64,000 nt of DNA from UBA6952 sp045562575 (GCA_045562575.1 JBJKVQ010000018.1:119839-183838); one strand, 5' to 3'; numbered from the stretch's first letter, positions 1 through 9,365 are shown. Notes: a model not told the origin generated them from the letters alone. Numbers and translations: made by a program.

Positions 1-2
1 AA

Positions 3-920
3 GACATCCCTTTCAGACAAATCTTGGCATCTATTGGGCAAAGTAGATTAATGAATATTTATCAACAATTATTTAGTGAATATAAAGTTATTGTATCTCA
101 AGCTTTATTAACACATAAAGATATTGATGATCGTGTAGGGTATTTAAACATTAGGGATACCTTACTAGGCCTAATTGATCACAATGTTATACCAATAATA
201 AACGAAAATGATGTGGTTAATACAGAAGAATTAGGAGAAATGGTTTTCGGTGATAATGATACACTTTCAGCCTTAGTATCAAATCTGATAGATGCTGATT
301 CATTAATATTATTATCAGATATTGATGGTTTATATACAGCTGACCCTTTAACTAATAAAGATGCCAAATTAATTCAGTATGTTGATTTTAATGATTTTTC
401 GATAGATGAATATGTGAAAGACGAAACGGTTCATGAAATGAGTAGAGGGGGTATGTTAGCAAAGATAGAAGCTGCTAAATTAGCTACTTCTTGGGGGTCA
501 ACAGTGTATATAGATTCTGGTTATAAAGAAACAGTTTTAGAAGATATTGTAAATAATAATCAAGAAGGAACAATGTTTGTGTCTTCGGGAGATAAAATAG
601 AATCTAGAAGGCGATGGTTATTAAGTGGTTTGAGACATAACAGCAAAATAGAAGTAGACTCTGGTGCAGTCATTGCTTTGACTACAAAAAATGGAAGTTT
701 ACTTCCTGCGGGAATAATTAAAATTGAGGGCCAATTTGATAAAGGGGATATAGTGTATATTATAGACTCTTCTGCAACCTATATTGCATGTGGTGTGACA
801 AACTACTCATCAAATGATGTTAACCAAATTAAAGGGATGAATTCAAAAGATATAAAAGAACAATTTCAGGAATTTACACACGATGAAATAGTTCATAAAA
901 ACAATTTAGTATTACTATAA
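3..920 (+). CDS. proB: Glutamate 5-kinase, 5'-truncated by window edge
   Basis: ProB phosphorylates L-glutamate to glutamyl-5-phosphate, the first step of proline synthesis in the cytoplasm. The reading frame is open to the window edge and begins inside the conserved segment ASIGQSRLMNIYQQLF, so the N-terminal nucleotide-binding part is missing here and the TTG at 24 is not a start. The amino-acid-kinase fold continues through LLSDIDGLYTADP, and the C-terminal ~80 residues match a PUA domain (SGLRHNSKIEVDSGAV region), as in full-length ProB. proA follows after 13 bases, so the two are co-transcribed. The family identity is clear; only the 5' end cannot be seen. Confidence 0.95.
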   Translation, partial: DIPFRQILASIGQSRLMNIYQQLFSEYKVIVSQALLTHKDIDDRVGYLNIRDTLLGLIDHNVIPIINENDVVNTEELGEMVFGDNDTLSALVSNLIDADSLILLSDIDGLYTADPLTNKDAKLIQYVDFNDFSIDEYVKDETVHEMSRGGMLAKIEAAKLATSWGSTVYIDSGYKETVLEDIVNNNQEGTMFVSSGDKIESRRRWLLSGLRHNSKIEVDSGAVIALTTKNGSLLPAGIIKIEGQFDKGDIVYIIDSSATYIACGVTNYSSNDVNQIKGMNSKDIKEQFQEFTHDEIVHKNNLVLL

Positions 921-933
921 AAAAGGATAAATA

Positions 934-2205
934 ATGGGTATAAATTTTAAAGAAATTTGTATATCTGCAAAAAAGGCGTCAAGAGAATTTTCACTCCTTG
1001 AGAAAGGACAAAGGAATCAAATTTTGCTTAGAATCGCTTCAAGGATATTAGAAGGTAAGAATCAAATATTGACCGCAAATAAAATTGATTATGACAATGC
1101 GAAAGTAAGCGGATCTGATAACCACATATTAGATAGATTATTTTTAAATGAAGAAAGAATCGATGCAATTGTTGATGGAGTCTATCAAATAGTTGAGTTA
1201 GAAGACCCCTTGGGTATTGAATACGATAGTAATGTCAGACCAAATGGGCTAAATGTAAGTAAAATATCAGTGCCTCTTGGGGTAATTGGTGTTATTTATG
1301 AAAGCAGACCAAATGTGACCCTCGATATAGTAGCTTTGTGTGTTAAATCTGGGAATGTATGTATATTAAAAGGTGGATCAGATACATTAAATACTAATAA
1401 TACAATTGTTGCTCTTATCCACAAAGCTTTTGCTGATTTAAAATTAAACCCCAATATAGTTCAATTTATAAATAGTTCTGATAGGAAATATGTAGACTCT
1501 ATGTTATCTGCAATTGATTATATTGATCTGATTATACCTCGAGGCGGCGCTGAACTTGTAAATATGGTTCGGGAAAAATCAAGAGTTCCTGCAATTACAG
1601 GTGGTATAGGTGTTTGTCATATTTATGTTGATGAATCAGCTAATATTAATAAAGCTGTTGAAATAATACACAATGCAAAAGTTCAACGACCTAGTGTTTG
1701 CAATGCTTTAGATACAGTTCTATTTAGCCAAAATATAACAGAAGATATAATTATAAATGTTGCAAGAAAGTTACTTGAATCAGAGGTGGAAATTCATGCA
1801 GATTCTAAAAGTTTCGATATCATATCTTCCTTAAATGAGGATTACCCAAATAGTATCTGTCTTGCATCAGATGATGACTGGGGACAAGAATTTTTATCAC
1901 TTACTTTATCAATGAGGATGGCTGATTCAATAGAAGATGCGATCGAGTATATAAATTATTATGGTGGTCATTCTGAGGCAATTATTTCTGAAAATAATGA
2001 CCATATAGCACAATTTTCGAAAGCTATAGATTCTTCTGCAGTTTTTGTAAATGCTAGTACTAGATTCAATGATGGTGGCGAACTAGGTTTAGGAGCTGAA
2101 GTTGCAATTAGTACATCTAAAATCCATGCTAGAGGACCTATGGGAATTAAAGATCTAACCAGTTACAAATGGATTGTGATTGGTGATGGGCAAATACGTG
2201 ACTAA
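934..2205 (+). CDS. proA: Gamma-glutamyl phosphate reductase
   Basis: ProA reduces glutamyl-5-phosphate with NADPH to glutamate-5-semialdehyde, the second step of proline synthesis. The 423-residue length is normal. An aldehyde-dehydrogenase fold is visible: the cofactor-side segment PLGVIGVIYESRPNVT (about 114-129), the catalytic cysteine in RPSVCNALD (Cys256), and the C-terminal FNDGGELGLGAEVAISTSK signature. The ATG is preceded by AAAAGGATAA, an adequate ribosome binding site, 13 bases after proB. The stop lies 8 bases from the stop of the convergent ThDP-enzyme gene, with no obvious terminator between them. Confidence 0.97.
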   Translation: MGINFKEICISAKKASREFSLLEKGQRNQILLRIASRILEGKNQILTANKIDYDNAKVSGSDNHILDRLFLNEERIDAIVDGVYQIVELEDPLGIEYDSNVRPNGLNVSKISVPLGVIGVIYESRPNVTLDIVALCVKSGNVCILKGGSDTLNTNNTIVALIHKAFADLKLNPNIVQFINSSDRKYVDSMLSAIDYIDLIIPRGGAELVNMVREKSRVPAITGGIGVCHIYVDESANINKAVEIIHNAKVQRPSVCNALDTVLFSQNITEDIIINVARKLLESEVEIHADSKSFDIISSLNEDYPNSICLASDDDWGQEFLSLTLSMRMADSIEDAIEYINYYGGHSEAIISENNDHIAQFSKAIDSSAVFVNASTRFNDGGELGLGAEVAISTSKIHARGPMGIKDLTSYKWIVIGDGQIRD

Positions 2206-2212
2206 ATTGATT

Positions 2213-3883
2213 CTATAACCCAGTTGGTGCAGCTGGTGGGAAATATTCTTGTACAGGAATCTCAATGATACTAGGCATTCCGGATTTTATTGCTTCATTT
2301 ATCGCATCACTTATTTGATCAGCTTTTTCAATATAGAATCCTTTGGCTCCAAATACCTCAGCTAGTTTATCAAATCTTGGATTGGTAAGGTTAACACCTA
2401 CATAGTGTTCTTCATGAAGACTTTTTTGTTGTGATTTTTCGGCACCCATACAATTATTATTCAATACAATACTAACTAGTGGGATGTTGTGTCTTACAGC
2501 CGTATTGATTTCACCACAAGTATATAAAAATCCTCCATCACCATGAATTGATATTGCAGTTTTGTTTGGACGACCTAATTTTGTACCTAGGCCTACACTG
2601 TATCCCATTCCAAGAGCACCTTGCCCAACATAATTAAACATAGTTCTAGGATGTTCAAATTTTAGTCTGTCATACGATAACCCTGGCGCAACACCTGCAT
2701 CAATAGTGACCATAGCGTCTTCAGGGAATATTTTGTTAAATTCTGGAAAAACTTGCTGTGGCATAATTGGATTTTCTGATATGTTTTCTTCCTCTTTAAG
2801 CCGCGACAATCTTGATTGTGCTAAGTTTGTAAAAGTTTGTTTCCATTCCGGAAGATTATTACCTTCTGGCGAAATAGAGGTAATGTGTTTGATAAGCTGC
2901 TGTCCAACTGCAGCAGCATCCCCTGTAATTCCAACAGCTACAGGATAATTTCTTCCGATTTCCATCGGGTCAATATCAATTTGTATAATTTTTGTAGAAG
3001 GATTAATAATACTATAATCCCATGCTGTGGAAGCTTGATTTATTCTTGTACCAAAAGCGAGAATAACATCTGCTTTGTTCATTGCCTCATGAGCTTCGCC
3101 AGAACCTCTTGATCCAGGAGGGCCAACATAATTTGGGTGACTATTTGGAACAGCATCATGATGCCCATATGAAGGTACCAGAGCCATATCGAGTAATTCA
3201 GCCAATGCAACAGCTTCTTTAGAAGCTTCTGAATCTAATACACCACCTCCTGCAAGTAAGAGAGGGGATTTGGCATTTAATAATATCTGTGATGCGAGCT
3301 GAATTAACTCTTCATCTCCTTGTGTACGGCTTATTGATCTGTAAGATGCAGGTTTTAAAAATTCATCAGAAATCATTTCTTTATCTAAAAGATCTCTGGG
3401 TATATCTAATAAAACAGGACCTTGTTTGCCAGAAAGAGCTGTTCTAAATGAATCACGCAGTAGTGACGGGACTCGACTAGTTGTATTTGCTTGTACAGCA
3501 ATTTTAGTTAGAGGTTTTAATATATTCACTAGATCAAATGCTTGAGATCCATCTCTGCCGATATATTCCATGGCTGTATCTCCGGATATTATTACAACAG
3601 GAGCTCTACCTTTATACGCTAGTGATATACCTCCGGCTAAATTAATTGTTCCTGCACCAGATGTTGTCATACACACAGACGGTTTTCCTGTTACCTTGGA
3701 ATAGCCATAAGCCATTAATGCAGCACCTTCTTCATGCCTAGTATCAATGAATTTAATGTCTTCTCTACCGTATGTTTCAGTTACCATGCTATTTGTTGTT
3801 AGACCAGTTACACCAAATAAGTATTCAACTTGTTCAGCTCTTAATAATTCAATTACTGCTCGACCAGCCTTCATGTTTTCCAT
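2213..3883 (-). CDS. Thiamine diphosphate-dependent enzyme, acetolactate synthase large subunit-like
   Basis: The 556-residue protein has the three-domain ThDP architecture of acetolactate synthase and its relatives: an N-terminal PYR domain with the cofactor-activating glutamate in DTRHEEGAA (Glu51), a central domain with AGGGVLDSEASKEAV, and a C-terminal PP domain with the Mg-ThDP motif GDGGFLYTCGEIN ending in NNN. A true biosynthetic ilvB-ilvN pair is present elsewhere in this window (23631-25882), and no small subunit follows here, so this is more likely a catabolic decarboxylase or carboligase. It is the last gene after a split transketolase on the same strand (24-base gap), suggesting a shared role in 2-keto acid or sugar metabolism. 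The substrate cannot be read from the sequence. Confidence 0.85.
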   Translation of the reverse strand: MENMKAGRAVIELLRAEQVEYLFGVTGLTTNSMVTETYGREDIKFIDTRHEEGAALMAYGYSKVTGKPSVCMTTSGAGTINLAGGISLAYKGRAPVVIISGDTAMEYIGRDGSQAFDLVNILKPLTKIAVQANTTSRVPSLLRDSFRTALSGKQGPVLLDIPRDLLDKEMISDEFLKPASYRSISRTQGDEELIQLASQILLNAKSPLLLAGGGVLDSEASKEAVALAELLDMALVPSYGHHDAVPNSHPNYVGPPGSRGSGEAHEAMNKADVILAFGTRINQASTAWDYSIINPSTKIIQIDIDPMEIGRNYPVAVGITGDAAAVGQQLIKHITSISPEGNNLPEWKQTFTNLAQSRLSRLKEEENISENPIMPQQVFPEFNKIFPEDAMVTIDAGVAPGLSYDRLKFEHPRTMFNYVGQGALGMGYSVGLGTKLGRPNKTAISIHGDGGFLYTCGEINTAVRHNIPLVSIVLNNNCMGAEKSQQKSLHEEHYVGVNLTNPRFDKLAEVFGAKGFYIEKADQISDAINEAIKSGMPSIIEIPVQEYFPPAAPTGL

Positions 3884-3907
3884 TGTTAACTCTCTATTCT
3901 TATATAA

Positions 3908-4843
3908 CTAAACTTTTCTTTGCAAAACTCTCTGTACAGCATTTTCAATACTTGCTGCAGTCAAGTTGTATTTCTCTAAGAGTTCAGAAGATTCTCCGGA
4001 TTCTCCGTAGCTTGTTAATGCAACACTCTCTATGGGTATTGGGTGGTTTGAAGTTATTAGTTGTGATACAAGGCTATTAAGTCCTCCACGAATATAATGT
4101 TCTTCTGCTGTAACAAAAGCACCCGTTTTATTGGCTTGATTTAATATAGTTTCAGTATCTAGTGGGGATAAATTTGATAGATTAATCACTGAACAGTCTA
4201 TACCAGATTTCAGTAAATTATCTTTTGCTTCTAGTGCTGCAGAAACCATTATGCCACAAGCGAGTATTGTTGCATCATTACCATTATGTAAAACTTCTGC
4301 TTTTCCTAATTCGAATTTGTAGTTTTTATCATGAATTATTGGTGATGACGCTCTTGATGTCCGAATATAAAATGGACCAGGAGTTTCTATAGCAGTTTTT
4401 ATTGCTTGCTCAGCTTCAGGGCCATCAGAAGGAATTATCACATTAAATCCAGGGAGTGTACACATTAAACCTATATCTTCGATAGATTGAGCTGAACTTC
4501 CATCTTCTCCAACGGTTAGACCTGCATGGCTGCATACAATTTTTACATTTGCGTGTGGCTGGGCAATTTGCATTCTAATTTGATCAAACGGTCTACCAGT
4601 TCCAAAAACTGCAAAAGTGGTAGCAACAGCTATTTTCCCACAGGAAGCAAGTCCTGCCGCAACACTCATAATGTTTTGTTCTGCGGGACCAAAGTCAAAA
4701 AAACGGTCAGGAAATTCATGGCCAAATAGATGGGCAAATGTTGAAACATTCAAGTCGCCTCCCACGACAACTATATCCTCATTTTCGTGTCCTAGTTGTA
4801 GTAAGGCTTTTCCAAATGCCTCTCTTGTTGCAATTGATTCCAT
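3908..4843 (-). CDS. Transketolase, C-terminal (Pyr + C) subunit
   Basis: The 311-residue protein matches the C-terminal half of transketolase: the pyrimidine-binding domain (GGDLNVSTF; FFDFGPAEQNIMSVAAGLA with the catalytic glutamate) and the C-terminal transketolase domain (ILACGIMVSAALEAKD; VTAEEHYIRGGLNSLV). With the adjacent N-terminal subunit it should form a split, two-gene transketolase, an arrangement known in archaea and many bacteria. Its ATG lies 9 bases after the N-subunit stop and has an AAGGAAA ribosome binding site. A transketolase of the non-oxidative pentose phosphate pathway or a sugar-specific catabolic paralogue are both possible; the neighbouring ALS-like gene favours the second. 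Confidence 0.9.
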   Translation of the reverse strand: MESIATREAFGKALLQLGHENEDIVVVGGDLNVSTFAHLFGHEFPDRFFDFGPAEQNIMSVAAGLASCGKIAVATTFAVFGTGRPFDQIRMQIAQPHANVKIVCSHAGLTVGEDGSSAQSIEDIGLMCTLPGFNVIIPSDGPEAEQAIKTAIETPGPFYIRTSRASSPIIHDKNYKFELGKAEVLHNGNDATILACGIMVSAALEAKDNLLKSGIDCSVINLSNLSPLDTETILNQANKTGAFVTAEEHYIRGGLNSLVSQLITSNHPIPIESVALTSYGESGESSELLEKYNLTAASIENAVQRVLQRKV

Positions 4844-4852
4844 AGTATTTCC

Positions 4853-5755
4853 TTAATAATTTTCTGATATTTTTGATAGTAATGATTCAGAAATATTCAT
4901 TTGTTTGCCAGCTTCTATAACTGATTTTTTAGAAAATTTCAGTTCATGTAGCGCATCTATTAACTGTTCTAGAGAAGGAGCTTTTCCATGGAAACTAGGA
5001 TTGTTTTCCATAAAACTAACACCTTTACCTTTGATGGTATCAGCTATTATGACAGTTGGTTTAGTTGTATCTGCAATAGCTTTTCTAAAACTAGATTCTA
5101 GAGATTTAGGATTATGTCCATTACACTTAATAACACTCCATCCAAATGAACTCCATTTACTCCCAAGGGGCTCTAAAGATGAAACTTCATCAGTGAATCT
5201 ATCATTTTGTATTTTATTTCTATCTACAATTGCAGTAAGTTTTGAGAGGTTGTAATGTGATGCTGACATTGCAGCTTCCCAAATTTGACCTTCTTCACAT
5301 TCGCCGTCACCTAATAATACAAATGTGTTGTATTTTAGCTTGTCAATTTTTTCAGCTAATGCCATTCCAACACCAAATGATAATCCTTGACCAAGAGATC
5401 CTGCAGACATTTCAACTCCCGGTGTTCCTATATGTGTATGACCTTGTAAATGACTTCCTAATTTTCTAAAACCACCTAAATCACTTCTAGGGAAAAAACC
5501 TCTATGGGATAGAACTGCATACATGCCAGGACTAGCATGTCCTTTACTTAATACAAAACGATCTCTCTTTTTATCACTGGGATTTTGGGGATCAATGTTC
5601 AATATTGAATTATACAGAGTAATTAGGATTTCTAATTCTGAAAGAGAACCTCCAGCGTGACCGCTATTAACATTAGTGATCATCATTAAAATATCGCGTC
5701 GTAATTCAGAAGATACCTTTTTTAAATCAACATTTTGGTTATTGTTATTTCTCAT
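4853..5755 (-). CDS. Transketolase, N-terminal (PP) subunit
   Basis: The 300-residue protein corresponds to the ThDP pyrophosphate-binding half of transketolase. It shows NSGHAGGSLSELEIL near the N-terminus, DRFVLSKGHASPGMYAVL, the histidine-containing LQGHTHIGTPGVEMSAGSLG, and the Mg-ThDP motif starting GDGECEEGQIWEAAM and ending in DRNK. Only the fused pair with the downstream C-terminal subunit would be active. A strong TAAGGAG ribosome binding site precedes the ATG. It is the first gene of a three-gene minus-strand operon and is divergent from the MFS transporter at 5890. Confidence 0.92.
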   Translation of the reverse strand: MRNNNNQNVDLKKVSSELRRDILMMITNVNSGHAGGSLSELEILITLYNSILNIDPQNPSDKKRDRFVLSKGHASPGMYAVLSHRGFFPRSDLGGFRKLGSHLQGHTHIGTPGVEMSAGSLGQGLSFGVGMALAEKIDKLKYNTFVLLGDGECEEGQIWEAAMSASHYNLSKLTAIVDRNKIQNDRFTDEVSSLEPLGSKWSSFGWSVIKCNGHNPKSLESSFRKAIADTTKPTVIIADTIKGKGVSFMENNPSFHGKAPSLEQLIDALHELKFSKKSVIEAGKQMNISESLLSKISENY

Positions 5756-5889
5756 GGAATGTTGCTCCTTACATCAGCCAAGACATTATAACAATCATTT
5801 TTTTAATGTTCTACTAATTATGTTGTAAATTTAATGATTTATAGTTTACTATTAGCGCCAAAGTTTATACTGATTGAGATGAATGTGAT
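5756..5889. promoter_or_regulatory. Divergent promoter region between transketolase operon and MFS gene
   Basis: On the plus strand TTGTAA (5823-5828) and TACTAT (5847-5852) are separated by 18 bases and could drive the MFS gene. On the minus strand a perfect TATAAT (5785-5790 as its complement) sits upstream of the transketolase ribosome binding site but has only a weak -35. The -10 TACTAT recurs at several other promoters in the window. These are assigned by eye only. Confidence 0.45.
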
Positions 5890-7128
5890 TTGAATTTTCA
5901 TAAAAATATCTTTTATGGTTGGTACGTTGCATTTGCAGCTTTTCTACTCGGAGGTCTTTCATACGGTTTTGGAGTTGTAAGTTTTGGCGTGTTTTTAGGC
6001 GCGATGACGACAAGTTTGGGATGGAGCTCTGGATTACTTTCTGGTATATATGTTGCTGGAAGATTGTTAGGATTAATTGTCAATCCTATTGTTGGATTTA
6101 TTCTAGACAACCAAGGTCCAAAAAAAATAATATTTTTAGGTGTTGCTTTAGTTTTTTCAGGTTCAATATTTATTTATTACACTACTAACTTCTGGTTTTT
6201 TTTCATTATTTATTCATTATTTATTAGTGTGGGCTTTATTTGCTTGGGGCATACCGTTTCTGATAGTACTGTTTCTAAATGGTTCATAACAAAACGTAAC
6301 AGAGCTATGGCTATTTCTACTATGGGTTTATCGTTTGGTGGAATCATAATACCTATACCTGTTTCACTTGTTATAGAACAATATGGTTGGCAATCTGGAT
6401 GGTTAGTCGTTGGTGTTTGTGTTCTAATCTTAGGTTCTTTTGCAGGATTCATTATGTATAAGGACCCTGAATCTATTGGGCTTTTACCTGACGGTAAAAA
6501 TGTTAATTCTTTAAGAGATACACAAGATAACACAGGCATCTCTCAAGAAATCAACTTTTCATTAACTGATTCAGCTAAACACCGTTCCTTTTGGTATATT
6601 TCAATTGGTACTACTTTAGCTGGAACTGCTATTAATGGAGTAAATATCCATTTAATCTCTTATTTATATCATTTTGGTTTAACATTAAGTCAGTCTGCGA
6701 TATTACTTAGTTCATTATATTTTATATCAACTATAGCTAAGCCAATGTGGGCTGTAATTAATGAAAAACTACCTACTAGATATTGTTTATCATTATGTTA
6801 TTTAGGCGGAGGTATTGGCCTTTTATTATTATTAATAGCTAATACAGTTGCAGGTATAATTTTATTTGCTTTTGTTTATGGCTTAACTAGAGGTGCGCAA
6901 TCATTTATGTCTGCTCTAATTTGGCCAGATTATTTTGGAAGAGAACATATAGGTTCAATTAGAGGGACTGTTACAAGTATGGGAATAATAGCCTCGGCTG
7001 GAGGGCCTTTGTTGGCAGGAGTGTTATTCGATGTTTTTGGATCTTATAATATTCCATTTCTAGTATTTGTTATATTTTTTTTCATTTCAAGTTTCTTTAT
7101 ATTTATAGCAAAAAAACCAACTAGTTAG
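5890..7128 (+). CDS. Major facilitator superfamily transporter
   Basis: The 412-residue protein is strongly hydrophobic with about 12 membrane-spanning segments, starting FYGWYVAFAAFLLGGLS. After segment 2 lies a loop GRLLGLIVNPIVGFILDN-like, followed by the MFS-typical DNQGPKK. The start FYGWYV and overall layout resemble MFS carriers of the oxalate/formate-antiporter or monocarboxylate type that import small organic acids, but the substrate is not determinable. The start is a TTG at 5890; no in-frame ATG lies nearby upstream. The amidohydrolase gene begins 8 bases after the stop, so import and hydrolysis or decarboxylation of the same compound is plausible. Confidence 0.85.
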   Translation: MNFHKNIFYGWYVAFAAFLLGGLSYGFGVVSFGVFLGAMTTSLGWSSGLLSGIYVAGRLLGLIVNPIVGFILDNQGPKKIIFLGVALVFSGSIFIYYTTNFWFFFIIYSLFISVGFICLGHTVSDSTVSKWFITKRNRAMAISTMGLSFGGIIIPIPVSLVIEQYGWQSGWLVVGVCVLILGSFAGFIMYKDPESIGLLPDGKNVNSLRDTQDNTGISQEINFSLTDSAKHRSFWYISIGTTLAGTAINGVNIHLISYLYHFGLTLSQSAILLSSLYFISTIAKPMWAVINEKLPTRYCLSLCYLGGGIGLLLLLIANTVAGIILFAFVYGLTRGAQSFMSALIWPDYFGREHIGSIRGTVTSMGIIASAGGPLLAGVLFDVFGSYNIPFLVFVIFFFISSFFIFIAKKPTS

Positions 7129-7136
7129 GAAAACTA

Positions 7137-7988
7137 ATGAATCCTTCAATTATTGTAGATAGCCATACGCATATCCTTCCAAAATTTATCGACAACAATC
7201 GGGAAAAATATTTTGCCATAGATGCAACTTTTAAGGAATTATTCAGTAATGGTGAGAAAATTGTATCTGTTGAAGATCTAATTGAGAGCATGGATCAAAA
7301 TTATATTGATACTTCTGTGGTATTGGGTTTTGGCTGGAATGATATAGAATTAGCTCGTCGTTCAAATGAATATATTATGGAATCTTTTACCAAATATCCT
7401 TCTAGAATTATACCTTTTTGTTCAGTTAATCCCAATTGGGGTGATTATGCCATAGATCAAATATCCGAATATTTACAAGATGGTATGGCAGGAGTTGGCG
7501 AATTACACCCTTCCTTGCAACAGTTTAGGTTAGAAGATGCTCAAATAACTCCTTTTTGGAATAAATTAATTGATGCACAGTTGCCATTAATTTTGCATAC
7601 CTCTGAGCCTATAGGCCATAGTTATCCTGGTAAAGGTGATATTAGTCTCTCTCAATTGACTGATTTCATAACTGATCATCCACAACTAGAAATAATATGT
7701 GCTCACTGGGGTGGAGGATTAATCTTTTATAATTTGATGCCTGAAGTTAATTCCATTTTGGGAAATATTTATTTCGATACAGCAGCTTCTAATTATCTTT
7801 ATGATGATTCTGTTTTTTCTATAGGATCACAACTAGTAAATCCAGATAAGATATTATTTGGATCAGATTATCCTATTATCTCTCAAAAAAAAGTTTTGAA
7901 TACTTTGATTAGAAAAATTGCTAATAAAAATTTGCAAGAAAACATATTAGGAAAAAATATAATAAAACTACTCAGCAAAAATAAATAA
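7137..7988 (+). CDS. Amidohydrolase-family (amidohydrolase 2) metal-dependent hydrolase
   Basis: The 283-residue TIM-barrel protein opens with the metal-binding VDSHTHILP motif. Later it has GVGELHPSLQQF, LILHTSEPIGH, ICAHWGGG and a C-terminal FGSDYP carrying the last metal-binding aspartate. These are the hallmarks of the amidohydrolase 2 family, which includes ACMSD-type decarboxylases and lactone hydrolases. It follows the MFS gene by 8 bases in the same operon. The reaction is probably hydrolysis or non-oxidative decarboxylation of an imported organic acid; this last step is inference. Confidence 0.85.
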   Translation: MNPSIIVDSHTHILPKFIDNNREKYFAIDATFKELFSNGEKIVSVEDLIESMDQNYIDTSVVLGFGWNDIELARRSNEYIMESFTKYPSRIIPFCSVNPNWGDYAIDQISEYLQDGMAGVGELHPSLQQFRLEDAQITPFWNKLIDAQLPLILHTSEPIGHSYPGKGDISLSQLTDFITDHPQLEIICAHWGGGLIFYNLMPEVNSILGNIYFDTAASNYLYDDSVFSIGSQLVNPDKILFGSDYPIISQKKVLNTLIRKIANKNLQENILGKNIIKLLSKNK

Positions 7989-8073
7989 GTTATTTAGATA
8001 TAAAAAAAATCTATAAATGGTAGTCAAATTTTTAATGTATGTTAATAATGTTCTACTAAAACCATATAAAAAC

Positions 8074-8102
8074 TTGACTTTTTGTAGAATATAGATTACT
8101 AT
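8074..8102 (+). promoter_or_regulatory. Probable sigma-70-type promoter for the zinc-ribbon/sortase genes
   Basis: TTGACT (8074-8079) and TACTAT (8097-8102) are separated by exactly 17 bases, 52 bases upstream of the zinc-ribbon ATG. The same -10 hexamer and spacing occur upstream of the 16S gene in this window. Confidence 0.6.
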
Positions 8103-8153
8103 TTAAGTAATGTAGAAATTTGTTTACAGGTTGATGGTAGAGGAGGAAATATA

Positions 8154-8375
8154 ATGCCTAATGGAGAAGCGCAACCATTCCCTGAGTGTCCACAATGTGA
8201 TGGGGTTTTAGTCCCATTATCCGATTTCGGTAGCCAAGGTGCATCAATTCTATACAAGGCGTGGGTTTGTACATCTGTCCCTAATTGTAATATGAATATC
8301 AAAATCAGAAATGGTGATGTTATTATTAATGAACCAATTATGGATGGGTCTGGATATGCCCCGCGAAGTAGATAA
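8154..8375 (+). CDS. Small zinc-ribbon protein, unknown function
   Basis: A 73-residue protein with a strong GAGGAGG ribosome binding site before its ATG. It has four cysteines arranged as a ribbon: Cys12 and Cys15 (ECPQC), then Cys39 and Cys45 (CTSVPNC), with a W/Y-rich strand between. No catalytic motif is visible. It probably binds one zinc ion. It lies upstream of the sortase gene (35-base gap) and has its own credible promoter. The function is unknown. Confidence 0.7.
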   Translation: MPNGEAQPFPECPQCDGVLVPLSDFGSQGASILYKAWVCTSVPNCNMNIKIRNGDVIINEPIMDGSGYAPRSR

Positions 8376-8410
8376 TGTAATGATATAAATTTATACTGTA
8401 TACTTACAGT

Positions 8411-9298
8411 ATGAATTTTATTTTTAGTATTATCGGTAGTTATAAATTTAGAAGTATTGCTATGTATACTTTGATGTTTGTTGGCCTTTTATTGATATTA
8501 ATAACATCTGTTTTTTTAATCTATCGTAATCAAGCAACCTCTGGTTTGTCTGAATTAAACTACGATAAAACAATTGTAATTAACAATGTAGAATATGATA
8601 CTTATACTGATCGAGTAGATAATGATATTGATATAGTCTCAGATAATTTAACAGAAAACCAACAAACTAATAATATTTCTAGCACTAATTCGCCTTCGAA
8701 ATTTTCCATGTTTCCATCTATAAATGAACAAACCTGGAGTTTATCACTAGATAAAGAAGAACTAGTCGTTCCCAACGATAACATAGATTTACAATACTAC
8801 GATAAATGGACATCATTTTATTTAGACAAAAAATTCCTTGTTGACGGTATATCTAAGTTGAATAAAATTTATATCCCTTCAATATCAGTTGATTCAAATC
8901 TTTCCGGCCTTGAAGTTCAAGATATAGGTGACTCTAATGAATATGAAACTCCTAATAAAGTTGTCGGTTACATACCTTCCACAATAGAACCTAATAAAAA
9001 GAATATTTGGTTTTTTGGTCATTTAGAAAGTCCACTCTATGGCGAAGGATCAATATTTAAAAAGCTTCCTGAAATTCCTGACCTATTGAGAACTGGAAAA
9101 GATGTCTTTGTATACTTTGACGATGAGTATTTTATGTATAAATACAAAGTGATTTCTTCCAAGGTAGTACATGAGGATGAATTAACTTTATATGATACGG
9201 ATTCATATTCTTTAACATTAGTAACCTGTGTTCCTAAATGGGTGTATGATCATCGATTAGTTATCACTGCTGAATTACATTCCTATGCTGTAAAATAA
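8411..9298 (+). CDS. Sortase-family membrane transpeptidase
   Basis: The 295-residue protein has one N-terminal membrane segment (about residues 17-38) followed by an extracellular, Asn/Asp/Ser-rich linker and a C-terminal sortase domain. The catalytic triad of the family is visible: His204 in FFGHLESP, Cys273 in TLVTC, and Arg282 in DHRLVI. Sortases cut a C-terminal LPxTG-like signal and attach proteins to the cell surface or polymerise pilins. No sorting-signal protein is encoded in the window, so its substrate lies elsewhere. It resembles class D/E/F sortases. The linker of about 110 residues is long for the family. Confidence 0.88.
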   Translation: MNFIFSIIGSYKFRSIAMYTLMFVGLLLILITSVFLIYRNQATSGLSELNYDKTIVINNVEYDTYTDRVDNDIDIVSDNLTENQQTNNISSTNSPSKFSMFPSINEQTWSLSLDKEELVVPNDNIDLQYYDKWTSFYLDKKFLVDGISKLNKIYIPSISVDSNLSGLEVQDIGDSNEYETPNKVVGYIPSTIEPNKKNIWFFGHLESPLYGEGSIFKKLPEIPDLLRTGKDVFVYFDDEYFMYKYKVISSKVVHEDELTLYDTDSYSLTLVTCVPKWVYDHRLVITAELHSYAVK

Positions 9299-9315
9299 TA
9301 ATTTTCGTACTCAAC

Positions 9316-9344
9316 TTGACACTATATATATCTAAATCTATACT
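9316..9344 (+). promoter_or_regulatory. Promoter of the trpS-trp operon
   Basis: TTGACA (9316-9321) and TATACT (9339-9344) are separated by 17 bases, directly upstream of the T-box leader. Transcription should start near 9351. Confidence 0.7.
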
Positions 9345-9365
9345 TTTCATAAAATTGAATAGGTA

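Noticed and set aside
3772..4080. Plus-strand open frame of 102 residues
   Set aside because: It is the shadow of the ThDP and transketolase genes on the minus strand and has no ribosome binding site.
5890..7128. MFS gene as a proven oxalate/formate antiporter with the ALS-like gene as oxalyl-CoA decarboxylase
   Set aside because: No specific residues support oxalate or oxalyl-CoA; only family-level calls are made.
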